8,515 nucleotides of DNA from Propionibacterium sp. (GCA_030460725.1 JAKECL010000052.1:1-8515), one strand, 5' to 3'. Counted from the stretch's first letter, positions 1-6,172 are shown. The notes: a model not told the origin generated them from the sequence alone. Translations and numbers: made by a program.

Positions 1-613
1 GGGAGCGGCCCTCGTCGACGCCGGAGGACTGGGCGGGCAGCGGGCGCGAGGACGGGTCCCGCTCCGGTCGGGGCGCTGAGACGGGTGCTGACGCGGGTGG
101 ATGCGCCGAACCCGGACCGTGGCGGGCGCCGAGGTCGGAGTCCAGCTCCGCGCGCAGGTCGTCGAGCATGTCGCGCAGCTCCGAGCGCACGAAGTCGCGT
201 GTCGCCACGTCCTGCAGGGCCAGGCGCAGGCCCGCGATCTCACGGGTGAGGTACTCGGTGTCGGTGAGGTTGCGCTCGGCGCGCTGGCGGTCCTGCTCGG
301 CCTGGACACGGTCGCGGTCGTCCTGGCGGTTCTGGGCGAGCAGGATCAGGGGCGCGGCGTAGGAGGCCTGCAGGGAGAGCATCAGGGTCAGCGCCGTGAA
401 CCCCAACTCGGCCTTGTCGAACTGGAACTTGGCGGGCGCCAGGGTGTTCCACAGGATCCAGAAGATGACGAAGACACTGAGGTAGACCAGGAACTGCGGG
501 GTGCCCGAGAAGCGGGCGATGCGCTCCGCGCCGCGCCCGAGCACCTCGGACTCGAGGTTGATGCGGGGCATGTGGCGCCCGGAGTCCCGGGGCGTGTCGA
601 GCCGGTCAGCCAT
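1..613 (-). CDS. DUF1003 family membrane protein, 3' end beyond window
   Basis: Reading on the minus strand from the ATG at 613 gives 204 codons without a stop to the left edge, so the C-terminus is missing. The protein shows the DUF1003 pattern: a short soluble N-terminus, a first membrane helix around residues 40-58 (FLVYLSVFVIFWILW), a linker with FDKAELGF, a second helix around 71-93 (LTLMLSLQASYAAPLILLAQ), then the usual charged NRQDDRDR stretch and a helical, probably coiled-coil segment to about residue 160. A Pro/Ser/Arg-rich, probably disordered tail begins near 165. The start is supported by GAGGAG five bases upstream and by an 8-base overlap with the stop of the MgtE-like gene, which implies translational coupling. 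DUF1003 has no established biochemical function; an envelope role with its partner is inference. Confidence 0.9.
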   Translation of the reverse strand, partial: MADRLDTPRDSGRHMPRINLESEVLGRGAERIARFSGTPQFLVYLSVFVIFWILWNTLAPAKFQFDKAELGFTALTLMLSLQASYAAPLILLAQNRQDDRDRVQAEQDRQRAERNLTDTEYLTREIAGLRLALQDVATRDFVRSELRDMLDDLRAELDSDLGARHGPGSAHPPASAPVSAPRPERDPSSRPLPAQSSGVDEGRS

Positions 614-1910
614 CAATGCTCCTCGCCATCATGCGGTCGGTGACGTCGTCGTCGAAGTCGCGCCAGTCCTCGGGCAGCAACTCGTCGAGCACGTCATCAA
701 CCGAGACGGCACCGAGCAGGTGGTCGTCCTCGTCGATGACGGGCAGGATCGTCAGGTTGTAGGTCGCCAGCAGACGGGTGACGGTGGCGACATGGGCCTG
801 GGGGGAGACGGCCTCGATGTCGGAGTCCATGATCGTGCCCAGCAGGGTCTGGGGAGGTTCCCGCAGGGCGCGCTGGATGTGGACCACACCCAGATAGGGG
901 CCTGTCGGGGTCTCCATGGGTGGCCGGGTCACGAAGGCCATGGTCGCCAGGGAGGCGGGGATGTCCTCGCGGCGCACGGCAGCCAGCATCTGGGCGACGG
1001 TCGCATCGGGCCCCAGGATGACGGGTTCGGTGGTCATCAGGCCACCGGCCGTGGACTCCTCGTAGGTGAGCAGGCGTCGGACGTCCTCCGCCTCCTCCGG
1101 TTCCATCAGGGCCAGCAGGGACTGCGCCTTGGCGTCGGGCAGCTCCGAGACCAGGTCTGCCGCGTCGTCGGGCTGCATGACGTCCAGGACGTCTGCGGCG
1201 CGCGCGGCGTCCAGTGCGGAGACGATCGCCACCCGGTCGTCGTCGCCGAGTTCCTCCAGAACGTCCGCCAGGCGGGAATCGGGCAGTTCCATGGCGACCG
1301 CGAACTGGCGGTCGGGAGGAAGCGTGTGGAGGAAGTCCGCGAGGTCCACGGGCTTCATGTCCTCGGTGTGCTGGATCAGGGCGGTGGCGGACTGGGTGGA
1401 GTCGGTCTTGAGCAGGCCCGTGACCTCGCCCAGGTCGACGGTCATGGTCTCCCCGCCGCGACGGAAGCCCAGCGAGGTCTGACGCACGCGTTGGACGTGC
1501 AGCTTGGCGATGATCCAGTCACGAGGGCGACGCTGCTCCATCGCCACGTCCAGGATGCGGACCTGGCCGGTGCCGTCATTCATGGTGACCACGCGGTCGA
1601 AGAGCTGGGAGAGGACCAGGGTCTCGATGGGGCGCTGGGTGAACCGGCGCATGTTGAGGAGACCGGTGGTGATGACCGCACCCGGTTTGATGGCAGTGAC
1701 GCGGGTGAGGGGCAGGAAGACGCGTCTGCGCGGCCCCACCTCCACGACGAAACCAATGACGGTGGCCGTGAGGTCCAGTCGGATGATGGCGACCACGTCG
1801 TGGATCTTGCCGACCTTCTCACCCAGGGGGTCGAACACGCCCGTCCCCGCCAACTTGGCGACGAAGATGCGTCTGCCGCTGGTGCCCACTCGGGTCGGTG
1901 CATTGCTCAC
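606..1910 (-). CDS. Soluble MgtE-like protein: PRC-barrel, MgtE N-domain and paired CBS domains, no channel
   Basis: This 434-residue protein begins with a PRC-barrel-like domain (about 14-80) and a second beta-rich, related segment (about 95-150). The MgtE N-terminal superhelical domain follows (about 187-285, DLADFLHTLPPD onward), joined to a CBS pair (about 288-350 and 354-414) that opens with the typical YEESTAGGLMTTEPV signature. In MgtE channels this N-domain plus CBS module senses cytoplasmic Mg2+ and gates a five-helix pore. Here the chain ends at the CBS pair plus a short acidic tail and no membrane helix is visible, so it is not itself a transporter despite the usual database name. 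The GTG start at 1910 is chosen because it keeps the SNAPTRVGTSGRRIFVAK N-terminus and sits six bases after a -10 box; the nearby ATG at 1903 is out of frame. It probably acts as a regulator or adaptor, perhaps of the coupled DUF1003 protein (inference). Confidence 0.9.
   Translation of the reverse strand: MSNAPTRVGTSGRRIFVAKLAGTGVFDPLGEKVGKIHDVVAIIRLDLTATVIGFVVEVGPRRRVFLPLTRVTAIKPGAVITTGLLNMRRFTQRPIETLVLSQLFDRVVTMNDGTGQVRILDVAMEQRRPRDWIIAKLHVQRVRQTSLGFRRGGETMTVDLGEVTGLLKTDSTQSATALIQHTEDMKPVDLADFLHTLPPDRQFAVAMELPDSRLADVLEELGDDDRVAIVSALDAARAADVLDVMQPDDAADLVSELPDAKAQSLLALMEPEEAEDVRRLLTYEESTAGGLMTTEPVILGPDATVAQMLAAVRREDIPASLATMAFVTRPPMETPTGPYLGVVHIQRALREPPQTLLGTIMDSDIEAVSPQAHVATVTRLLATYNLTILPVIDEDDHLLGAVSVDDVLDELLPEDWRDFDDDVTDRMMARSIDG
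619..624 (-). promoter_or_regulatory. Shine-Dalgarno site of the DUF1003 gene
   Basis: GAGGAG on the minus strand lies inside the last codons of the MgtE-like gene, five bases before the ATG at 613. It fixes the start of the DUF1003 reading frame and shows that the gene is translated from the same message as the upstream gene. Confidence 0.65.
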
Positions 1911-1916
1911 GTGAAC

Positions 1917-1926
1917 AGCCTAGGCT
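1917..1926. promoter_or_regulatory. Palindromic -10 element shared by two divergent promoters
   Basis: AGCCTAGGCT is a perfect 10-bp palindrome and reads TAGGCT on both strands, a good actinobacterial -10 (TANNNT). On the minus strand it ends exactly six bases before the GTG at 1910, predicting a leaderless transcript of the MgtE-like gene. On the plus strand it would start a leader of about 50 bases before the ATG at 1982. No good -35 was found on either side. The two promoters should compete for the same bases. A dimeric repressor site is an alternative reading. Confidence 0.5.
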
Positions 1927-1967
1927 GCTGGGGGAAGGGTGTGGTGCGGACAATCCCACCCCCACGG

Positions 1968-1973
1968 AAGGAG
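1968..1973 (+). promoter_or_regulatory. Shine-Dalgarno site of the GSP17M-like gene
   Basis: AAGGAG with an 8-base spacer precedes the ATG at 1982. This decides the start against the longer frame that begins at 1898, which would run back across the divergent promoter and into the neighbouring coding region. Confidence 0.7.
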
Positions 1974-1981
1974 CCCGGCGC

Positions 1982-2845
1982 ATGGACAACAGGCAGAACC
2001 CCCGACTGCGGGTCCCCACGATGCCTGACGGCACCGAGGTGGCGTCCTACAGGACCTACCTCGAAGCGTCCAACGCCGTGGACTACCTCTCCGACAACGG
2101 ATTCGACGTGAAGAGCATCACCATCGTCGGCTCGGACCTGCACATGGTGGAGCGGGTGACCGGGCGCCTGACGATGGGCAAGGTCGCGGCCTCCGGAGCA
2201 GGATCGGGTGCCCTGTGGGGCACCTTCATGGGGCTCATGATGTCCTTCGCCACGACATCGGGGCAGGCAGGTGTGCCCTGGGTGTTCATCGGCATGGCCG
2301 GTGGTGCGGTCTTCGGTGTGCTGATGTCGGTGATCCTCTATGCCATGACGGGCGGTCAGAGGGACTTCACCTCCCAGTCACAGGTGGTGGCCAGTCGATA
2401 CGCGGTCCTGGCATCCCAGGACGTGGACGGGGCGTTCAAGCTGTTGCAGAAGACCCCGGGCAACCAGATGCGGCCCACACCTCCCCGCAGGCGCCCCGAG
2501 CGCAGTGGCCCCACCGAGTACGGGTCGCGCCTGGACGAGAAGCCACGTTTCGGCGTGCGACTGAGCGAGTCCGAGAAGGAACACGAGGAGGAGACCGGTG
2601 AGGCGCCGGGCACCGACCTGCGCGCAGGCCGCGAGGGTGGCAGGTCCGGCGAGGGTGTTGGTGGCGAGGGTGTCGGAAGCGCGGGTGACGAGGGCGACGG
2701 CGGCAAGGTCGACGGTGGCGCGGGTGTGGGTGGCACGGGTGCTGGTGGCGGCGAGGCCGACGGCAGGACTGAGGGTTCGGCCCCGTCCGGTTCATCCGGT
2801 TCATCCGGCCCGTCCCGTGCCGACCAGGGGGATGTGCGCAGCTGA
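1982..2845 (+). CDS. General stress protein 17M-like membrane protein with long Gly-rich tail
   Basis: The 287-residue product starts with a segment resembling the general stress protein 17M family (about 18-60: EVASYRTYLEASNAVDYLSDNGFDV is the core, with the SITIVGSDL strand). Two membrane segments follow (about 67-92 and 98-121, rich in Gly and Met), then a short conserved domain end to about 160 (VVASRYAVLAS, AFKLLQ). After that comes a charged linker and, from about 205 to 278, a low-complexity tail rich in Gly, Glu, Asp and Ser ending in SGSSGSSGPS. Related proteins are usually near 160-180 residues, so the tail adds roughly 100. The gene diverges from the MgtE-like gene, an arrangement I also recall in mycobacteria (Rv1231c-Rv1232c and Rv1234). 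Function is unknown; a membrane stress role is inferred from the family name and neighbours. Confidence 0.82.
   Translation: MDNRQNPRLRVPTMPDGTEVASYRTYLEASNAVDYLSDNGFDVKSITIVGSDLHMVERVTGRLTMGKVAASGAGSGALWGTFMGLMMSFATTSGQAGVPWVFIGMAGGAVFGVLMSVILYAMTGGQRDFTSQSQVVASRYAVLASQDVDGAFKLLQKTPGNQMRPTPPRRRPERSGPTEYGSRLDEKPRFGVRLSESEKEHEEETGEAPGTDLRAGREGGRSGEGVGGEGVGSAGDEGDGGKVDGGAGVGGTGAGGGEADGRTEGSAPSGSSGSSGPSRADQGDVRS
2594..2815 (+). repeat. Low-complexity Gly/Glu/Ser-coding stretch
   Basis: Imperfect, drifting repeats of GGCGAGGGTG- and GGTGGCGCGG-like words encode the Gly-rich tail of the GSP17M-like protein. The stretch ends with two tandem copies of the 9-mer TCCGGTTCA (SGS repeats) near 2786-2803. 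The reading frame stays open throughout. Such tracts often vary in length between strains by slippage. Confidence 0.6.
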
Positions 2846-2900
2846 CCGTTCGCTGCGGTTCGGGTGGATCCAGAAGTTGTCCACACCCCGTGGCGGAGGC

Positions 2901-2929
2901 TTGTGGTCGAACATGTGTTCGACTAGGGT
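2901..2929 (+). promoter_or_regulatory. Leaderless promoter of the DUF222/HNH gene
   Basis: A -35 TTGTGG (2901-2906) and a -10 TAGGGT (2924-2929) are separated by exactly 17 bases. The -10 ends six bases before the ATG at 2936, so transcription should start at or next to the start codon. No Shine-Dalgarno sequence is present. The spacer is filled by the SOS box. Confidence 0.65.
2907..2922 (+). promoter_or_regulatory. LexA binding site (SOS box)
   Basis: TCGAACATGTGTTCGA matches the mycobacterial/actinobacterial SOS box TCGAAC-N4-GTTCGA at all twelve defined positions. It fits exactly between the -35 and -10 of the HNH gene, the standard place for LexA to block RNA polymerase. The expected behaviour is repression in unstressed cells and induction after DNA damage. 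Confidence 0.82.
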
Positions 2930-2935
2930 TGGTAC

Positions 2936-4441
2936 ATGGAGCCAAGGACGCACATCCACACCGTGACGCGGGGGACACAGATCTTCCCGCAGTCCGATGA
3001 TGACGTGGTGTGTGTCGTCGGCGGATCCCCCGATCCGTCAGGCGTTCTCCAGTCAGTGGACCTGGAGGACCTGGCCGGGCTCATCGAAAACCTCACCACC
3101 GACCTGACCGGGCGCGCCGACGATGAACTCGTGAGGGTCCTCGGCTGTCTGGAGGACCTGAAGAACGCCTGCAGTGCGGGCCAGGCGCGGGCATCCGTCG
3201 CGCTGAGGGACCTGCGCCTGGAGGGTGCGACGACTGAGCGTGAGCGTGAGAACGCCCAGCGTTCCGCCGTCAGTGAGATCGCTCTTGCACGTCGCGAATC
3301 CCCACACAAGGCGAGGATCCTGCTCGGTCTGGCAACAGTGCTGACCACCGAGTTGCCCGAGACCCTTGCTGCCCTGAGCGCGGGGCGCATCAGCGAGTGG
3401 AAGGCGACGCTGGTGGCCCGCGAGACGGTGTTCCTGGACCGGGAGCACCGTCTGGCCACCGATCGTGAGCTCGCGTCCGGGCTGGACGGGTGGTCGGATC
3501 GTGAACTCGTGGTCAATGCACGCAGGATCGCCTATCACCTGGATCCCCGCGCGATGGTCGACCACGTGGCGCGCGCGGAGTCCGACCGCAGGGTCACCCT
3601 GCGTCCGGCACCCGACTGCATGTCGGTGCTCTCAGCGCTGCTGCCGGTCCAGCAAGGAGTGGCGGTGTACGCGGCGCTCATGCGGGCCGTCGACTCCGCC
3701 CGTGCCTGTGGCGACACGCGTCAGCGCGCGCAGATCATGGCCGACACCCTGGTCACCAGGATCACCGGACAGGAGAGCGCCCCCGCCGTTCCGGTCGAGG
3801 TACAGGTGGTGATCACCGACGAGGCACTGCTGGGAGATGGCGACGCACCTGCTCGCCTCGTGGGTCACGGACCCATCCCGGCGGGTGTGGCGCGGGCGCT
3901 TCTCACGCGCCCCAGGGAGGGGACGGGAGACGGCTCGACCGATGCGGAGACCCGGATGTGGATACGGCGCCTCTATGCGAAGCCCCACACGGGTCAGCTG
4001 GTCGCCATGGAGTCCAGGAGACGCCTCTTCCCCTCCGGGCTGCGCGCCTTCATCGAGACCCGCGACGCCAACACGTGCCGCACACCCTGGTGCTCGGCAC
4101 CCATTGCCCACATCGATCACGTCACGCCGGCCCGCCAGGGAGGACCCACCAGCGCGGTCAACGGCCAGGGTTTGTGCCTCCATTGCAACCAGGCCAAGGA
4201 GGCTCCTGGGTGGGGTGCCCGCCAGGAGGCGGACGGTGCGGTCGTGCTCACCACGCCCACCGGCCGCAGCTACACCACCCGACCGCCGCCCCTGCCCCAC
4301 GAACTCCCACCCGAGGAACCCGACGCCGGTGATCCCGAGGTCGGTGACATCGAGATCGGTGATCCCGCCGCCGGTGATCCTGACGCCTTGCGCCGGGCTG
4401 CGCTGCAGGTCCAGCCCCACCAGCGGGAGCCCGCAGCCTGA
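2936..4441 (+). CDS. DUF222 and HNH endonuclease domain protein (13E12-like), SOS-controlled
   Basis: The 501-residue protein has the DUF222 layout: an N-terminal helical region (about 40-325) with family-typical segments AGRISEWKATLVARET (149-164) and DCMSVLSALLPVQQGV (227-242), then a C-terminal HNH nuclease domain (about 365-425). Visible HNH residues are C381 and C386 (zinc knuckle), H392/D394/H395 (AHIDH), N409, and C414/C417 with N418 and K421 (CLHCNQAK). The core nuclease and zinc residues are therefore present and activity is plausible. The C-terminus (465-484) holds four GDPxx-like pentapeptides. The ATG at 2936 is chosen from the leaderless promoter six bases upstream. These proteins resemble the multicopy 13E12-repeat family of mycobacteria; substrate and role are not established. 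Its separate promoter with SOS box and convergent neighbour make it a one-gene unit. Confidence 0.92.
   Translation: MEPRTHIHTVTRGTQIFPQSDDDVVCVVGGSPDPSGVLQSVDLEDLAGLIENLTTDLTGRADDELVRVLGCLEDLKNACSAGQARASVALRDLRLEGATTERERENAQRSAVSEIALARRESPHKARILLGLATVLTTELPETLAALSAGRISEWKATLVARETVFLDREHRLATDRELASGLDGWSDRELVVNARRIAYHLDPRAMVDHVARAESDRRVTLRPAPDCMSVLSALLPVQQGVAVYAALMRAVDSARACGDTRQRAQIMADTLVTRITGQESAPAVPVEVQVVITDEALLGDGDAPARLVGHGPIPAGVARALLTRPREGTGDGSTDAETRMWIRRLYAKPHTGQLVAMESRRRLFPSGLRAFIETRDANTCRTPWCSAPIAHIDHVTPARQGGPTSAVNGQGLCLHCNQAKEAPGWGARQEADGAVVLTTPTGRSYTTRPPPLPHELPPEEPDAGDPEVGDIEIGDPAAGDPDALRRAALQVQPHQREPAA
4328..4387 (+). repeat. Four tandem 15-bp in-frame repeats
   Basis: Four imperfect units beginning GGTGATCCC, GGTGACATC, GGTGATCCC and GGTGATCCT encode GDPEV, GDIEI, GDPAA and GDPDA at the C-terminus of the HNH protein. 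The 15-bp unit keeps the frame, so copy number can change without breaking the gene. The resulting tail is acidic and probably disordered. Confidence 0.7.
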
Positions 4442-4461
4442 CACCCCCGTCAGGAGGTGAG

Positions 4462-4476
4462 TCCGGCACACCCGGA
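4462..4476. terminator. Weak hairpin between the convergent HNH and aminopeptidase genes
   Basis: TCCGG, loop CACAC, CCGGA form a 5-bp stem 20 bases after the HNH stop. It lies between two converging genes, where a terminator is expected, but it is short and has no T-run. Low support. Confidence 0.25.
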
Positions 4477-4485
4477 AGAGTGGGG

Positions 4486-4565
4486 CTCAGCGTTCCTGGG
4501 GCTCAGCGTGCCTGGATCTCAGCGTGCCTGGATCTCAGCGTGCCTGGATCTCAGCGTGCCTGGAC
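4486..4565. repeat. Five tandem 16-bp repeats across the end of the aminopeptidase gene
   Basis: The unit CTCAGCGTGCCTGGAT is present in three identical copies (4502-4549). A divergent first copy lies at 4486-4501 (two changes in the unit) and a last copy at 4550-4565 differs by one base. The last copy contains the final codons and stop (TGA, 4553-4551) of the minus-strand aminopeptidase gene, so the array looks like repeated duplication of that gene's 3' end. GCCTGGATC at 4542-4550 can also pair with GATCCAGGC at 4572-4580 inside the gene, which may give hairpins acting in 3'-end formation. Confidence 0.85.
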
Positions 4566-6083
4566 CTCCGCGATCCAGGCCTCGACGTCGGCAATGGTGC
4601 GGGGGATGTCCTCGGAGATCCTGGTGACGGAGCGGTCCTGGTTGACCTGGACGTCGTCCTCGATGCGCACACCGATTCCGCGCAACTCCTCAGGAACCGC
4701 CAGGTCATCGGCGCGGAAGTACAGCCCGGGCTCGATGGTGAAGGTCATCCCGGGTTCCAGCAGCGCTCCCTGGTACATCTCGCGACGTGCCTGGGCGCAG
4801 TCGTGGACGTCGAGGCCCAAGTGGTGGGAGGTGCCGTGCGGCATCCACCGGCGGTGCTGCTGTCCTGCGGGGGACAGTGACTCCTCGGCGCTGACAGGCA
4901 GGACGCCCCACTGCGCCAGTCGATCGGCGAGGACCGCCATGGCGGCGTCATGGACGTCGCTGAAGCGGACCCCGGGCTCATTGGCACGCGCCAGCGCGGC
5001 CTCCGCGGCGTCGAGCACCGCCTGGTAGACCTTGGCCTGGGGTTCGGAGAAGTGGCCGTTGACGGGCAGTGTGCGGGTGATGTCCGCGGTGTAGAGCGAG
5101 TCGAGCTCGATGCCCGCGTCCACCAGCACCAGGTCGCCCTCGCGGACCTCCCCGTCGTTGTCGATCCAGTGCAGGGTGTTCGCGTGGTCGCCCGAGGCCG
5201 CAATGGTGTCGTATCCCAGGCCATTGCCCTCCTCGCGTGCGACCGCGCCGAAGGCCCCTTCGATGACGCGTTCACCGCGGCGGTGACCGACGGCACGGGG
5301 GAGGGCGCGGATGATGTCGTCGAATCCTGCACGCGTCACGTCGACGGCATGGCGCAGCTGGCCGAGCTCGAAGGCGTCCTTGCGCAGCCGGATCTCGGAG
5401 AGGTGCTCCTGCAGCTTCTCGTCGCCCTCGTGCGCGTCCCCGCCGAAGGGGAGGCCGGCCTGCTGGCGGACCTCGTTGACCATGGACTCCACCGACTGGT
5501 CCACCCCGGGCACGATGCGCAGCTGGACGGCACCGGCGTCCTTGGCCAGTGCGTCACGCAGCGAGTCGATGTGCGCGCAGCGCAGGCCTGTGGCAGCTGC
5601 AACCTCGTCCAACGAGGGGCGCGCCCCCACCCAGAACTCCCCGTAGCGCGAGTCCGCGTAGAACTCCTCCGAGGTGCGCGGGGCCCGTGGTTTGAAGTAG
5701 AGGACGGGCTCGTGGGCGCCACCCTGGTGGGGTTCGAGCACGAGGACCGCGTCCGGTTCCTTCTCCCCGCCCAGTCCCGAGAGGTGGGCGAAGGCGGAGT
5801 GGGCGCGGAAGCGGTAGTCGGTGTCGTTGGAGCGGGTCTTGTAACCGCCCGCCGGGATGACGAGGCGCTCGCCGGGGAAGGGCTCGCCTGCGGCTGCTGC
5901 GCGTGCGGGCAGGAAGTCGGCGACCTCCTCCCGGGCAGGTAGATCGGTGGAGCGCGGTGCCCAGTTCGATCCGATGAAGTCGCGGAATGCGGCGGAGTCG
6001 GGGCGTCGTGAGCGGTTGTTGCCGCGGTCGGCCATGGTCTGGGAGGGGGTTTCCTGGGGCACGGAGTCAGGTTCGGTCGTCAT
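4551..6083 (-). CDS. pepP: Aminopeptidase P family metallopeptidase (Xaa-Pro aminopeptidase, M24B)
   Basis: From the ATG at 6083 the protein has 510 residues. An AMP_N domain (about 45-170; GDFLPARA-like start, later YRFRAHSAFAHLSGL) precedes the creatinase-fold M24 catalytic domain (about 230-490). By alignment from memory with E. coli PepP the two-metal ligands are D322 (VLVDAG), D334 (TADITRT), H420 (HGTSHHLGLDVHD), E451 (FTIEPG) and E475 (VRIEDD). Proton-relay type histidines are H305 (TLHW), H416 and H427. All are present, so it should remove N-terminal residues preceding proline in the cytoplasm. No signal peptide is seen. Upstream in-frame codons reaching 6191 are Pro/His/Arg-rich and unlike the family, so they are excluded; a shorter start at M17 is possible. 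It converges with the HNH gene and diverges from the PHP gene. Confidence 0.93.
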   Translation of the reverse strand: MTTEPDSVPQETPSQTMADRGNNRSRRPDSAAFRDFIGSNWAPRSTDLPAREEVADFLPARAAAAGEPFPGERLVIPAGGYKTRSNDTDYRFRAHSAFAHLSGLGGEKEPDAVLVLEPHQGGAHEPVLYFKPRAPRTSEEFYADSRYGEFWVGARPSLDEVAAATGLRCAHIDSLRDALAKDAGAVQLRIVPGVDQSVESMVNEVRQQAGLPFGGDAHEGDEKLQEHLSEIRLRKDAFELGQLRHAVDVTRAGFDDIIRALPRAVGHRRGERVIEGAFGAVAREEGNGLGYDTIAASGDHANTLHWIDNDGEVREGDLVLVDAGIELDSLYTADITRTLPVNGHFSEPQAKVYQAVLDAAEAALARANEPGVRFSDVHDAAMAVLADRLAQWGVLPVSAEESLSPAGQQHRRWMPHGTSHHLGLDVHDCAQARREMYQGALLEPGMTFTIEPGLYFRADDLAVPEELRGIGVRIEDDVQVNQDRSVTRISEDIPRTIADVEAWIAEVQAR

Positions 6084-6104
6084 GGATCCATGATCCCACT
6101 TCCT
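6080..6104 (-). promoter_or_regulatory. Start region of aminopeptidase P with a three-codon upstream frame
   Basis: On the minus strand AGGAAG (6104-6099) lies seven bases before an ATG at 6091 that opens a three-codon frame (Met-Asp-Pro, stop at 6080). Its stop overlaps the pepP start as ATGA. AGGAAG is 15 bases from the pepP ATG, too far for direct use. Translation of pepP may therefore be coupled to this tiny frame, or may start at M17 instead. Confidence 0.35.
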
Positions 6105-6130
6105 CTCCCCTGCGCGGCAGCGCGGGTGTG

Positions 6131-6172
6131 GGTGTGGGCGTTGGTGCGGTCGTGTGCCTGGGCGCCCACACC
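6131..6172. repeat. Perfect 10-bp inverted repeat in the divergent intergenic region
   Basis: GGTGTGGGCG (6131-6140) and CGCCCACACC (6163-6172) are exact reverse complements separated by 22 bases, between the divergent pepP and PHP genes. It ends about eight bases before the PHP -35. It could be an operator pair or a hairpin in the pepP leader; neither is shown. Confidence 0.5.

Noticed and set aside
501..2111. Long plus-strand open frame of over 500 codons opposite the MgtE-like and DUF1003 genes
   Set aside because: It is antisense to genes with clear domains, its translation resembles no family and is rich in Gly, Arg, His and Val as expected for a shadow frame in GC-rich DNA.
2356..2886. 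Minus-strand Pro-rich open frame opposite the Gly-rich tail
   Set aside because: The Pro/Ser repeats are only the complement of the Gly-rich coding tract; there is no start signal or family match.
2864..2906. Possible terminator hairpins between the GSP17M-like gene and the HNH promoter (GTGGA/TCCAC, CCACA/TGTGG)
   Set aside because: Stems are only five pairs with loops of 11 or more bases and one overlaps the HNH -35; not convincing.
2936..4441. HNH gene as part of a defence island or toxin-antitoxin pair
   Set aside because: No partner gene is adjacent: it has its own promoter, and the neighbours are a divergently controlled membrane protein and a convergent peptidase.
3632..4471. Minus-strand open frame opposite the HNH gene
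   Set aside because: Antisense to a well-supported DUF222/HNH gene, with no recognisable motifs and no ribosome binding site seen.
4950..5942. 330-codon plus-strand frame opposite aminopeptidase P
   Set aside because: The opposite strand encodes all M24 metal ligands in order; this frame has no motif and shadow-type composition.
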